Numbered from the stretch's first letter, positions 12,033-24,600 are shown. The stretch is 64,000 nucleotides of DNA from Triglochin maritima (GCA_963682175.1 OY821791.1:31928326-31992325), one strand, 5' to 3'. A program made the numbers and translations. Notes: generated by a model not told the origin, from the letters alone.

Positions 12033-12795
12033 CGCCCCACAAGAAAGAATATGTGGTGTATTGTATTAATTCAAGAGTTACAATTTTAACTGCTACTAAA
12101 ACAAAAACCAAAAGAAGAAACATGGGGAGGATGACTTGTGGATTTTTTTCCCATTGTGTGTTTATTTCCACTGTGTCAAAGATTAAATTGTTTTTTGACA
12201 TTTAGAGCATCAAAAACTATATCAAAAGACTATTTAAATGATATGCATTTCTTTTATTGTGGAATCGTAGATGGTCAGTTGTATTTGCATCATTTGGGTC
12301 AATTGGAAACAACCTCACTATTTTACAGCGGTGACGTTGAGTACATCCGACCCCCCTATCTCAATTAGGTGGGATCCTCTACTGAGGCAGTGGGTTATGT
12401 TGATGTGTTGATGATGCAGTACTACAACCCTTCTAAGTCCAATTCACCATACACCTATATATGTATGAAAATTTTAACCTTATCCAAGAGATTAAAAGAT
12501 ATCGTGGTATTAAATGGAAATGGATGTATCCTAGAATTTTAGCTTAAATGATAAGATCGTATGTTTTGGAGTCAAGTCATATCATTGAAGTATGGTTGGT
12601 CAAGATACAAGATTCATTAAATACGGGATGAGTGAGCGTTATACATGAGCGGTGGCCAACTTTAGAAATAATTTTTAAATCTTGACCAACCAAACAGATC
12701 GTTTGTAAACAATTATATGCAATTATAACAGAAAAGCTATATATTTGACAAATTATAAGAAATGGAAAAAAAACTGGTCTTAATGACCAGTCTTA
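12033..12795. other. Spacer between LTR-like element and Harbinger transposon
   Basis: No gene was recognised. The last bases before the transposon contain a near-palindrome, TGGTCTTAATGACCA (12775-12789), that recurs beyond the other end of the transposon. The target copy TTA is at 12793-12795. Confidence 0.5.
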
Positions 12796-13232
12796 GAGCA
12801 TATTTAACAGCGCCCGGGCTACCCCCGGGCGCCCTGCATTTTCTCTCTGCCACGTCAGCTTCTCTCTCTGCCACGTCAGCTCACCCAACCCACCCAAAAA
12901 AAACTCTTACCCATGCCCAGGCTACCCCCACCCACCCTACACTCTCTTTCATCCACATCATTTCTTAATTAAACAAATTTAATTCTCACACAACATTTAA
13001 CAAATTACATTTTATATAAATATAATTTTAATTACATTATAATTATATTTTAACTCGAAATATTGTTAATAACTACTGGTAAATTACGAAATTATTATTA
13101 AATATTACGGAGCCACGTTACATTTAAGACAAACTGAAATAGGAAATATTACAATCAAAGTTAAGAAACAACAGTACATATTACATAAACTAAACTTTTA
13201 AATACTACATGACAAACTACGTTAACCGATTT

Positions 13233-14540
13233 TCAAACCGCTCCTCGTCCGTAGCGTTGCCATATATGCTCAATTAAATCGCCTTTCAGATTCAAATGTT
13301 GGTTCCTGTCACGCACTCGATCTTGATTGACAAAAAACTCGTGAATATCCGCTATACGATCGGTCGAATACGACGTTGCCTCAGCTGAAGTTCCAGGACG
13401 ATCTTCCATAAATTCGCGAATATCTCCAAAATTAGCATAGCAGTCGCGTTCGTCCTCCACTATCATGTTATGCATGATGATACAAGCTGTCATTATTTTG
13501 GACAGAACGTCCTTGCTCCAAGCAAGAGCCGGATTTCTGATGATCGCGAACCTCGCTTGCATCACTCCGAAAGCGCATTCAACATCTTTACGCGTTGCCT
13601 CCTGCACTTCAGCAAACAATTTGTGCTTCGGGGTGTGAGGGTGAAGGATGGATTGGATGAAGGCCGCCCACTGTGGATAAGTACCATCAGTAAGATAGTA
13701 TCTCATATCATATTGAACACCATTTACCTCATAATTAACAGGTGGTGCTCGGCCTTCTAGTATGTCGTCGAAAACCGGAGATTGTTGCAGGACGTTCAAG
13801 TCATTGCATGAACCCGGTATTCCGAAGAAGGAGTGTCAGATCCATAAGTCGTACGATGCCACCGCCTCAAGGATCAGAGTTGCTTTCCCAGCACGTCCTT
13901 GATGTTGTCCCTTCCAAGCAGCTGGGCAGTTTTTCCACTCCCAGTGCATACAATCGATACTCCCCATCATACCTGGAAACCCACGTTGCTCACCAACATA
14001 AAGTAGGCATGCCAAGTCATTTGCAGTTGGCCGACGTAAATACTCAGGGCCGAAGATGCGAATAACACCTTCACAGAATTTGAGGAGAGCATTTCTGGAT
14101 GTTGCCGCACTCATTCGTAGGTACTCATCGATCCCATCAGCGGCAACGCCATATGCTAGCATTCGCATTGCTGCCGTACTTTTTTGTAGACCGGAGATGC
14201 TCATCCTACCAGTTGTGTCCGGTGTTCGTTGGAAGAAGACATCAGATGCTTCGATGGCATTGTGGATGCGCAGGAGGACATGCTTTCTCATCCGAAATCT
14301 TGTCCTGAAAAGAGTATCAGAATACACAGGGTTGTCAGAGAAATAATCGTCTACAAGGCGTCTGTAACCTAGTTCACGATCTCTATCTGGGTTCGTCGTT
14401 CTCCTTCGACGCTGCTTAGGACGTGTAGTCCTTTCGTAAACAACCTGTCCGGCTAATTCAATAGCACGGTCCATTAGATTTAATGACTCATTCCAGTTAT
14501 CATCGTCGGATTGACCGGAGTTTAAACTATTATCCGACAT
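13233..14540 (-). pseudogene. Harbinger transposase with one in-frame stop
   Basis: Reading starts at ATG 14538-14540 on the minus strand. The frame runs 234 codons to TGA at 13836-13838 and then continues in the same frame to 13233, about 435 codons in all, the usual family length. The DDE catalytic triad is recognisable: aspartate in GSIDCMHW, aspartate in FFGIPGSCND just after the stop, and glutamate in KDVECAFG. The N-terminal part has a basic stretch (RPKQRRRR) and a helical region typical of these transposases. The protein would cut and reinsert the element. With the stop it ends before the second catalytic residue, so it should be inactive. No frameshift was seen, so the inactivation looks recent. 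Confidence 0.9.
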
Positions 14541-14649
14541 TGATGAGAGAAGAAGCTAACAAGTTGAGAAGTTAAGGAAATGTGAGGAATCAGGAGATAA
14601 ATAGATGTATTTATAGTTGGGAGGGTTTGGATGTATTTGTTGCATTGTT

Positions 14650-14744
14650 CACGCGTGATTGCACATAGTGTACGTGTGATTGCAAACAGTGCACGCGTGA
14701 TTGCAAACAGTGCACGCGTGATTGAAAATAGTGCACCCGTGATT
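14650..14744. repeat. 21-bp tandem repeat upstream of the transposase
   Basis: Four full units and one partial unit of 21 bases (starting at 14650, 14671, 14692, 14713 and 14734) share the pattern CACGCGTGATTGCAAACAGTG. Each starts with the palindrome CACGCGTG or a one- or two-base variant. The array lies about 110 bases upstream of the transposase start, inside the transposon, where promoter or transposase-binding sites would be expected. Confidence 0.8.
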
Positions 14745-14914
14745 AAACGGTGTATTGGTTCTGGAAATTTCTTAATTTTAATCACTTACAAAAAATTATT
14801 ACCCCACATTTATAACAAATACCCAATCCATTAATAACAAAACCAAAACTAAAAAAAATTCAAAAAAAAAAAATTAACCAATGGGAGGGGGACACATGTC
14901 CCCCTCCCATGGGC

Positions 14915-15008
14915 GCCCGGGCGTCTGCCCGGGACGCCCACCGCCCGGGCAAGCGCCCGGGCGGGCGGCCCACGGGCGCCCGACCAGGGCGCCCGGGCGG
15001 GGCACCCC
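14915..15008. repeat. GC-rich subterminal repeats of the Harbinger element
   Basis: About 95 bases next to the right end are built from overlapping palindromic blocks such as GCGCCCGGGCG and GCCCGGG, against an AT-rich background. A shorter version (CGCCCGGGCTACCCCCGGGCG) lies at 12811-12831 inside the left end. Subterminal repeats of this kind are commonly transposase-binding sites; that role is inferred. Confidence 0.7.
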
Positions 15009-15025
15009 CGTTAAGGGTGCCCTTA

Positions 15026-15807
15026 GGTTTGAGGAAAATCTTCGCCGCGACATCAGTTTCCAACCGATTCTCTTTCAATATTTAGTTGGTTAATTATTAT
15101 ATTTCTGAATGCTGTAGCTAATTAGATTCTTATTATCTATTATTTCCTCAAATTAAAATCTTGTAATCATGGTCTTAATGACCATATGATTGGAGTTTCA
15201 CTATAAATAAAGTTGGAATGAAAGTGAAGGAGAGGATTAATAATTTTTCCAAACAAAGTCTGAGTCTAGACAATACATAAAGCACCATTTTCACCAAACA
15301 TCGACACAATATCTGAATCAAATTTGTACCAAACTTGAATCAAAAGTGAATAAGAAACTGATAGACAACTGACCGTAAAACTAAAGCAAATGGGGAACAA
15401 AATTTCCTCTAATGAAATCTGAAGCAATTATGATGTACAATGTCAGGCATAACCTCAAGCAAAATACAAAGAAATCTCACGAACAATATCCGAGCAAAAT
15501 ATTAATTCCATCGTTACATGCATAGTAATCCAAGGCAATATATCTGAAACATCATTTAACAAATCAATATTTCCATAGATCATTTAACAAAAGATCAAAG
15601 TAAACAAACCATAATTTCATTAATTATAGAGTTCACAAAATACCATGGACCACAGTTCCATACATCACACAAATCTAGTAAAAAGACACATTTTCTAATT
15701 TGTTTCCAAACTCAATACATAGTACACACTGTGGTTACAATTACAAATATGATCATGTAATACAGTAGGTTACAAAAGTCAAATAAATATTCCGTAAGGA
15801 TCCAAAT
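15026..15807. other. Spacer before the first retrotransposon fragment
   Basis: AT-rich DNA with no recognised exon. TGGTCTTAATGACCA occurs at 15170-15184. This stretch may be part of a PIEZO intron, because the first recognisable PIEZO exon lies just beyond the next insertion, but no sequence evidence proves it. Confidence 0.45.
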
Positions 15808-18146
15808 TGTAACATCCCAAAATAGCGGAAATTTAAAAATTTAAACGAACAAGAGATTATCAGCATAAACTCATCAACGGGAATGTTACTCATATAAATC
15901 AACAGTCGGTGCACCAAAACACAATAGAGTTTGTCAAAAAACGTGATTACAACAATACAATGAAAAGACAGGTACGAGCAATCACGACGACCTCGAAGAG
16001 TCCGAAGAGGATCCTATCCCCAAAATATGTGCGCCCGCTGTCAGCACCCGACAGAACCTACTGCGGTCCTGAAACATGAATCAAACAACAAAGCTTGAGT
16101 TTCCTATTAGGAATCCTCGTATGTCAAGCTCGCCTATACGAATGCAATAGTACGGTAAATGAACTTATCATACTAGTAGCATGTCATATCACATCTGCAA
16201 TGCATCAAATCCCTCCAAGGGTAAACGAGACCTCAGTCCAACAACACAACGACCCTCAACAAGGTCCACAAGGACATCAGTCCAGCAACAACAACGGGTC
16301 TCCCTTGGAAACCTACCACAGACAGATACGGTCTTACGAACAGTACGCGACGCACCCCCCACACGCGACTACTCGAGCCAAAGGGATCGGTGAGGAGCGT
16401 ACACACTTCCGCGCAAGTAACCATGTGGTCTACACCACCTCGACGGAGCCGTAGCCCGGTCGGTCAACATCCCAAGATAGGTGCCCAATTGTGGATCATC
16501 GCCGGCACAACATCGTACGTCAGACACAACAACGAACGACACAACCACAAGCCGGAACTCCGGGTACTGCTTTCGAACTTCCTCCTTGATCTCCCAAGTG
16601 GCCTCACGTTCACTGTGATGCTTCCAACGGACCTTCACCATCGGAATGGTCCTCCTCCTGAGCTGATGATCCATACGATCGACGATCTCGACTGGTCTCT
16701 CCTCGAGCGACAAGTCCTGCTAGATCTCTGGTACTGCAATCTCAATTATGTGAGCTGGATCTGCAACATACTTTCTCAACATCGACACATGGAAAACGTT
16801 GTGAAGACCTCAAAACTGCGGTGGCATTGCAATCCGGTAGGCAACCTCTCGCCCTCGGTATGGGATCTCAAACGGCCCGACATACCTCGGACTGAGCTTC
16901 CCCTTCTTCCCAAACCTCATTACTCCCCGAGCTGGGGAGATCTTCAGAAACACATGGTCACCAATCTCAAAGCTCAACCCTCGTCTGCGTGTGTTGGCAT
17001 AACTCTTCTGCCTGCTCTGTGTTGTGGCCAATCTCCTCCTGATCACATCCACCTTCTCTGCGTACATCTGCACGAGCTCTAGCCCCACCAATTGTCTCTC
17101 ACCTATATCACTCCAGCATACCAGTGATCTACAAGGCCTCCCATACAACGCCTCATACGGTTTCATCCCAATACTTGAATGGTAGTTGTTGTTGTAAGCA
17201 AACTCTATCAGCGGCAGGTGCTCATCCCAATGTCCTGCCCAATCCAGTGTGCATGCTCTCAGCATATCCTCCAGGGTCTGGATCATCCTCTATGGCTGAC
17301 CATCTGTCTGTGGGTGAAACGTTGTACTGAACCTCAGTCGTATCCCCAGAGCCTTCTGCAGACTCCCCCAAAACCTGGATAAATTTGGGATCTTGATCAG
17401 AGATGATACTCACTGGTACTCCGTGCAGCCTCACTATCTCCTCTACATACAACTTAGCTAGACCCTCCAGAGGCAACGTGGTCCTGATCACTAAGAAGTG
17501 CGTCGACTTTGTCAGTTGATCGACTATCACCCAAATCGTGTCGTGGAATCTCCTCGTCTTCGGCCGTGACAAAATCCATCGTCATGTGCTCCCACTTCCA
17601 CTCAGGAAGCTCAATACACTACATCGGTCCAGCTGGTCACTGATGCTCAATCTTCACCTGCTGATAGACTAAGCACTGACCCACAAACTCCGCAATATCT
17701 CTCTTCATGCCCTTCCACCAGAAGTTCCGTTGCAGGTCCTTATACATCTTCGTACTCCCAGGGTGGATGGTATATCTCGCTCGGTTTGCCTCCTCCATGA
17801 TGTCATCCAGCCCATCAACCTTCGGCACCCAGATCCGACTCCTGAACCTCAAACCACCATCAACCCCCACATTGAAGTCTGATCCATCTCTGGCAGCCAA
17901 CTGTAGCAGACCAGCTAACTCCTCATCATCATGCTGCGCCTGCACAACACGCGAGACAGTCTGCGGCTCCACTCGAAGCCCAGCAATCACTGCTCCCTCA
18001 GAGCCCTCTGCGAACGGCCTCCACTCTGACGTCTCGAGTAGCCTCCACTCCTGATTGCACAAACTCGCAACTGACACCTCCACCTTCCTGCTCAGCGCAT
18101 CCGCAACCGAATTCGCCTTCCCCGGATGATGGGAGATGGTGAAGTC
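15808..18146 (-). mobile_element. Truncated chromovirus (Ty3/gypsy) fragment 'E'
   Basis: The left end, TGTAACATCCC, is the outer LTR end shared with the elements at 34377 and 39672, and about 740 bases of divergent LTR follow (to about 16550). The sequence then passes directly into the C-terminal end of pol on the minus strand. The LTR start and polypurine tract are therefore missing and pol is fused to LTR interior. At the other side the fragment stops inside the RNase H/linker region near 18146, next to PIEZO intron sequence. No target duplication was found. It is clearly older than elements A and C. Confidence 0.8.
16560..18143 (-). pseudogene. pol remnant: RNase H end, integrase, chromodomain
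   Basis: On the minus strand the order is the RNase H/integrase linker ([11 protein letters not shown]), the integrase zinc-binding region ([20 protein letters not shown], with CLVY where intact relatives have a CxxC pair), the catalytic core ([27 protein letters not shown]) and a chromodomain-like end (VEIVDRMDHQLRRRTIP). At least two frame changes and several stops interrupt it. In intact elements this polyprotein segment inserts the cDNA into the genome, and the chromodomain biases the target site. This copy is non-functional. Confidence 0.85.
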
Positions 18147-18213
18147 AAAATTGTGATGTTCCTATTTTATGTAACAGTCTGAATTGAGTCTCACTGAACT
18201 CCTTTTGTTGCAG

Positions 18214-18342
18214 ACAAAGAGGACAAAAAAGTATTTGTGGTAGCTACAGTAGCTTGGGCAAAGCACAAGTGCTCCCGTGCGATTACATTGGCTCTCATTT
18301 TTGTCCTTGTGATGAAGCCTGGATTCATTCATGCTGTATGCA
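18214..18342 (+). pseudogene. PIEZO: PIEZO exon block 1
   Basis: After TTGCAG the exon reads KKVFVVATVAWAKHKCS, then LALIFVLVMKPGFIHAV, and ends at a GTATGT donor (18343). Splicing to 18649 gives a continuous reading frame (HAVCMICFLVYLLSH). It encodes part of a transmembrane blade unit. No frameshift is present. The upstream exons expected for about the first 480 residues are not visible in the window. Confidence 0.8.
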
Positions 18343-18648
18343 GTATGTTAAACATATTCTTCATCGTTAAAATATAAAATGAGGTCTGACCTCAGTATAT
18401 ATTGTTGGGAAATTAGTCCCACTTTGCTTAAGTTCTGTATCTATTATGTACAGGTTGTGTCTGTGTGTGATGAAACTTATTATAATAGATAGTTTCATCA
18501 GAATTTGAACATTTAATGATTGCCCATGTCCTTCTTGCCTCCAATGATCTTTCTAGTTGCTTGATACATATTGTTAGTTAACATGGCAGGTTGCACTTCA
18601 TTATTCAGATGCGTAGCTGACTTAAATGTTTATGTTTTCATTCTGTAG

Positions 18649-18832
18649 TGATATGCTTTCTGGTGTACCTGTTAAGCCATTCGGTTAGCAGGACGATTAG
18701 GCAAGCTCTTGTTCTTCTATGTGAGGCTCATTTTGTGGTCTTGTACGTTCTTCAGCTTGGTCTCATTTCAAAGATTTTAGAGAATGGGGGTTCTTTGACG
18801 AGGGAGATACTGTTTCAGTTAGGTAGATCCTT
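18649..18832 (+). pseudogene. PIEZO: PIEZO exon block 2
   Basis: Bounded by CTGTAG and a GTAGAT donor (18833). It encodes CFLVYLLSHSVSRTIRQALV, LLCEAHFVVLYVLQLGLI and SLTREILFQLG: transmembrane helices and a connecting segment. The frame is open and joins in phase to both neighbours. Confidence 0.8.
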
Positions 18833-19910
18833 AAATTGGTTTCTGCCGTATTATTAAAATTTTCCATTTTTGGTCAAAATTTCTTTTGGGTGCTGGAACT
18901 GTTGCTGCATTTTCACTTTGGATATGTTTTTATCAGCAATTTGTCTGTATTGGTAACCTAGTTTCGTTGAACCTGTTTTGGTGGGTGGATAAATCACTGT
19001 TTCAACTGTTAAGAGGAAAAAATTAGAGTTCAAATCAATTATTAAAACCTGAACAGATCGTCAAAAATACTTGGCTTGGGCGCTTGCATAAGTGGTTGAA
19101 CTGTGATTGATTAAATAACAAGATATCAATGTCTATGAGTCGATTCATCATAAAATAAAGGAAATAAAGTCAAGACATTATTTGGTTTTATCATGATATG
19201 AGGAGAGCCTCAAGGAAGTTTTTTTGGGGTGTAGTTTGAACTTTGAAGGAAGAGATTATTTAAAGGACCAAGACCAAGAAAAATAAACAAAGAGAAAAAA
19301 TAAAAAATGTCAACTAATGTGTCACTATTTTGATGGTCAGATTGGCAAAATCAGTCAACCAGTCCATTTCCATCAAACCAACTCTAGTCTGATTGTGTTT
19401 CAATAATCAATACTAGAGAATCTACAGTCACCAGAAAGAGATGTATTTTACTCTTCTATTTCACATTATAACATACCTTTTAGTTTAAAGAATTCCAATG
19501 TAAGAAGGTAAACCTATGGCAAGCTATATATGTATCTATAAATTTGCATAATATTGATTATCCTTTCTTTTTTGGACTTAAGTAACAATCTTCTGGGATC
19601 ACATGCAAATTGCTCGTGGGAACACACCAACATTTCCATTTGATGGTCTAGCAAGATTATAGATGTGCTAATGATTTTTGTTTTTCTTGTAGGCTTACGA
19701 GATCATGCTAATATCTTGGATTTCACAGAAATAGGTGCCCTTCTTTGTTTCTGTGCACTTCAAAATCATGGATTTAAAATGATTCTGTCATTCTCCAATA
19801 TCGTTCGGTGTACACCATCTCCTCCTTTTGGTTTTAGTATTCTTAAGGCGGGGCTTAACAAATCAGTGCTGTCATGTGTATATGCTTCGCCACATGTTAA
19901 AGATGACCAA

Positions 19911-21655
19911 TGTAACGCCCCGAAACAGCAGAAGAATTTAAAACTTTTAACAGATAAGGAATTAACACTGGGGTCGTCACCAAACCACGAGTACAGATAT
20001 ATATATATATAATATAATACTGTACGATACAAGAGTCAAGATGATTACAACCCGACACAAAACATATACACCATATGTACAAAGGAAAAATCATCCACCT
20101 CGAAGAACAAAAGAGACAGGATCTGGTCTGGGTGCTCCTGTCCGTAGTCACCACCTCCTACTGACGCGCGCGACCTGACATAAAACATGAATATGCCTGA
20201 GTTTCCCGTGGGAAACCCCGAATGCCAAACCCCTAAAGTATGAACATAATATGCGTAATGAAACATGAAATGCAGTAAAAGCACAATCAATCTCCCGTGC
20301 ACACCAGGCACAACCGAACACATCGGCCCCGGGTCTCAAGGGTCCTCTCACCCCAACCCCTCAATCACACGTGCACACAAGGCACCGCTCCTCAGAGCCA
20401 CAACAACAACGTGCACACAAGGCACCCGCTCCTCAGAGCCACAACAACAACGTGCACACAAGGCACCCGCTCCTCAGAGCCACAACAACAACGTGCACAC
20501 AAGGCACCCGCTCCTCAGAGCCACAACACGACCCTCCTCTCAGGCTGGCAATGTCTGTACTGTCGCCCCGAAAAAGGCCGGAGACCCGTTGCCCTCGAGG
20601 CGGATCCAACAACACACGGCACAAGCATCCATATGCAAAACAGTGCCCAACGGTCGAACGGAAGACCCCAACCGGTCAACCGAACACCACTACTATTCCT
20701 CAGAAAAACTGAATTAACGTCCAACCGGTCGACCGACTCTCAAACCACGGTCGACCGAAATCCAACAGGGAAAAACCTCTCTCGCTCAAAAGTACCAACG
20801 GTCGAACGACCCTAAAATCACGGTCGACCGAAATCCTCCAGTAGAAATTCCCAACAAATCTACAACACACGGTCGACCGAAACCACACTCCCGGGCGACC
20901 GGCCAATAAGTTAACTTAAACGTCGGTCGGACGAAGTCAATGAGTGGTCGACCGTTTAGATGGTCAACGCCCCCAACCGACCTACAACAGTGCTTTTCGG
21001 TCGACCGGCAAGGGGGACCCGTTCGACCGAAAACACCCAGAGCCTAATTCCCCTGGTAAAACGTACCACCGGTCGACCACTCGAAGAGTATCGTTCGACC
21101 GGTGCAAGGGTTTTCTACCCAAAACACACTACGACCGGTCGACCGCGCCATCCCGCCGGTCGACCGTTGCAGAGCAGAAAAGCTACTGCAAGGATCTCGA
21201 CGAGCCTTCCGGCCTACCGTCGGCCACTCCAACCCTCGCAAAGGCTAAAAGGAGATCTACACTAAATCTTGGCATACCTTAAGGCTTGAAGAAGCCTTTG
21301 AAGAACCCCGGCGAGCGCTTCCTCGCAAATCTCTTCTTCTCCGGCGAAAACCCGAACCCGATCCTTTTCCTCCGGCCACACAATCCGGCGAGCCTCGAAT
21401 AACACGATCCTGCGAACCTCGAGCTCCTCCTCACCTCAGAGAGCTGCGGATCACGCGAGAGAGAGAGAGACTTGAGTGAGAGAGAAATGCACGAGTGAGA
21501 GAGAGAGGGAGAGAGCACCCACCTAAGCAACACCTCCCCTCAATCCCCACCCTCCACCTCAACACAACCCAATCCATCTCAGCCCTCCATCTCCTCCTCC
21601 TCTAATCCTCCACCTAAACACAATAAACCCATTAATCAAGGGTTAGGATGTAACA
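19911..21655 (-). repeat. 3' LTR of element A
   Basis: On the minus strand it begins TGTTACATCC and ends GGGGCGTTACA. It contains seven exact CGGTCGACCG palindromes (about 20720-21170), a 40/41-bp tandem array (20370-20532) and a GA-rich tract near 21460-21515. The open frames across the array (for example 20265-20717) are low-complexity by-products of the repeats. Confidence 0.93.
20370..20532. repeat. 40/41-bp tandem array in LTR of element A
   Basis: Four units starting at 20370, 20410, 20451 and 20492 begin CGTGCACACAAGGCAC and end AGAGCCACAACAACAA. The same array is present in the partner LTR at 26735-26897. A related array in the solo LTR at 52024 has 58-bp units with the same start and end but a different middle. 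Confidence 0.9.
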
Positions 21656-24600
21656 ATCCACCCTCCTTAAATAATTTCGTCCTCGAAATTAGAACCAAAT
21701 TCTCACCGAACAATTCCGGATACTTCTTCCGGACCTCTTCCTCAACCTCCCAAGTGGCTTCACGCTCGCTATGGTGCTGCCACCTGACCTTCACCATCGG
21801 AATGGTTCTCCTCCTGAGCTGGTGCTCCATCCGATCTACAATCTCCACGGGCCTCTCCTCAAGAGATAAGTCCTGACCGATCTCCGGAACACAGATCTCA
21901 ATCACATGCGATGGATCGGCAACGTATTTCCTCAACATAGAAACGTGGAAAATGTTATGAATACCCGAAAGCTGTGGCGACAAAGCAATACGGTAGGCAA
22001 CCTCTCCGACACGATCAAGAATCTCAAACGGTCCGACGTACCTCGGACTGAGCTTCCCTTTCTTCCCGAATCTCATCACTCCACGAGCTGGTGAAATCCT
22101 CAAGAAAACGTGATCGCCCACCTCAAATCTCAATTCTTGTCTACGCCTATCTGCGTAACTCTTCTGTCTGCTCTGAGCGGTCGCTAACCTCTGTCTGATC
22201 ACGCCAACCTTCTCAGCATACATCTGAGAAATCTCTGGTCCAACCAACTGCCTCTCGCCTACCTCACTCCAGCATACCGGCGATCTACAAGGCCGACCGT
22301 ACAGAGCCTCGTACGGTGTCATCCCAATGCTCGAATGGTAGCTATTGTTGTAGGCGAACTCGATCAACGGCAGGTGTTCATCCTAATATCCTACCCAATC
22401 CAGAGTACACGCTCTCAGCATATCCTCTAGCGTCTGGATCGTCCTCTCTGACTGCCCGTCCGTCTGTGGATGAAAAGTCGTGCTTAACTTCAACTGAGTC
22501 CCCAAAGCCTTCTGCAGACTACCCCAAAATCTGGAGGTAAACCTCGGATCATGATCAGAGATAATACTCACAGGCACGCCATGCAACCGGACTATCTCCT
22601 CGATGTACAACTTCGCCAAACCCTCCAACGGTAAGGTGGTCCTGATCGCCAGAAAATGCGCCGACTTGGTCAGTCGATCGACTATAACCCAAATCGCGTC
22701 GTGAGACCTCCTCGTCTTTGGCAACCCGGTGACGAAATCCATCGTCACGTGCTCCCACTTCCACTCTGGCAGCTCCATACTCTGTAACTGCCCTGCTGGC
22801 CGCTGGTGCTCAATCCTCACCTGCTGACAAAGCAAGCACCGGGATACGAAGTCTGCTACGTCTCGCTTCATCCCTTTCCACCAGAAACTCCGCTGTAAAT
22901 CTTTATACATCTTGGTACTCCCCGGGTGAATGGAATATCTGGCTCTATGTGCCTCCTCCATAATAGTATCCCTCAAATCACCTGCTCTCAGTACCCAGAT
23001 CCGACCTCTAAATCTCAAGCCCCCATCGACTTCGACACTGAAGTCTGATCCGTCCTTAGCAGCTAACTGCATCAGACTGGCCAGCTCATCATCTGCTCTC
23101 TGAGCCTGAACAACTCCCGAAACTGTCTGCGGCTCCACTCGAAGTCCCGCAACCACTGCCCTCTCAGAGCCCTCCGTAAAAGGTCTCCACTCCGTGAAGG
23201 CCTCAAGCAACCTCCACTCCTGAATGCATAACCTCGCAGCTGACAACTCCACCTTCCTACTCAAGGCATCTGCGACAGAATTTGCCTTTCCCGGATGTTA
23301 CGAAATGGTGAAGTCATAGTCCTTTATGAACTCTAACCATCTGCGCTGCCTCATATTCAACTCTTTCTGCGAGAAGAGATACTTCAGACTCTGGTGGTCT
23401 GTGAAAACCTCAAACTGCTCTCTATATAGGTAATGTCTCCAGGTCTTCAGCGCGTGGACCACCGCTGCCAACTCCAGATCATGAGTCGGATAATTCTTCT
23501 CATGAACCTTCAACTGCCTCGAAGCATAAGCAACCACTTTCCCGTGCTGCATCAACACGCAACCCAGACCGATGCCAGAAGCGTCACTGTAAATCACATA
23601 GCCTCCGCTACCACTGGGTAACGTCAAATTCGGTGCTGTAGTCAGTCGCCTCTTCAGCTCCTGGAAACTGTCCTCGCACTTCTGGGACCAAACGAACTTG
23701 ACACCCTTCTGTGTCAAAGCCGTCAGTGGGGAAGCAAGTCTGGAAAAGTCCTGAATAAACCGACGATAATAACCTGCTAAGCCCACAAATCTCCTGATCT
23801 CAGACACACTGGTCGGAGCTCTCCACTGAGTCACAGCCTCGACCTTCTCTGGATCCACAGAAATCCCATCCGCTGACACTACATGTCCCATAAAGGCCAC
23901 CCGATCTAGCCAGATATCACACTTCTTGTACTTAGCATAGAGCTGCTGGTCTCTCAGAATGCTAAGCACAATCCTCAGGTGCTCCCGATGCTGCTCTCTG
24001 TCTGGTGAGTATACCAGTATATCATCCACGAAGACAATCACAAACCTGTCGAGATACGGCTGAAAAGTCTGATTCATCAGATCCATAAACGCTGCAGGTG
24101 CATTCGTCAATCCAAACGACATCACCAAAAACTCATAATGCCCGTACCTCGTCCTGAACGCTGTCTTCTGGACATCTGCATCCCGAATCCTCAACTGATG
24201 GTAACCGGAGCGCAGATCGATCTTCGAAAAGACCCTCGCTGACTGCAACTGATCGAAAAGATCCTCGATCCTGGGTAAAGGATACCGATTCCTAATGGTA
24301 ACCTTATTCAGCATCCGATAATCAATACACATCCTCTGCGAGCCATCCCTCTTCTTCACGAAGAGCACTGGAGCTCCCCAGGGTGAGACACTGGGCCTGA
24401 TCAAACCTGAATCTAGCAGATCCTGCAACTGATTCTTCAGCTCGGCTAAGTCCGCAGGTGCCATCCTATACGGAGCCTTCGACTGTGGTGTAATCTCTGC
24501 TACCAGATCGATACCAAACTCGATCTCTCTGTGAGGCGGTAACCCGGTGATCTCATCAGAAAATACCTCAGGAAAATCCTGAACAACCTCGATATCTTCC

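Larger units (their letters stand above)
12796..15022 (-). mobile_element. PIF/Harbinger DNA transposon
   Basis: The 2,227-base element is bounded by TTA on both sides (12793-12795 and 15023-15025), the target duplication typical of PIF/Harbinger. The ends are imperfect inverted repeats: GAGCATATTTAACAG at the left, and GGGCACCCTTAACGG read inward from the right. Both ends carry GC-rich subterminal sequence with repeated CGCCCGGGC blocks. A single DDE transposase lies on the minus strand. The separate MYB/SANT-like protein that autonomous Harbingers usually encode was not found, so the copy is probably non-autonomous even apart from the stop in its transposase. Confidence 0.9.

Noticed and set aside
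13470..13760. Plus-strand frame of 96 residues within the Harbinger element
   Set aside because: It is antisense to the well-supported transposase frame.
16390..17082. 230-residue plus-strand open frame
   Set aside because: It lies opposite the integrase remnant on the minus strand and is explained by the reverse complement of that coding.
20265..20815. Overlapping open frames of 100-170 residues with repeated peptides in the LTR
   Set aside because: They are by-products of the 40/41-bp tandem array. They recur identically in the partner LTR at 26630-27180 and have no start context or family resemblance.
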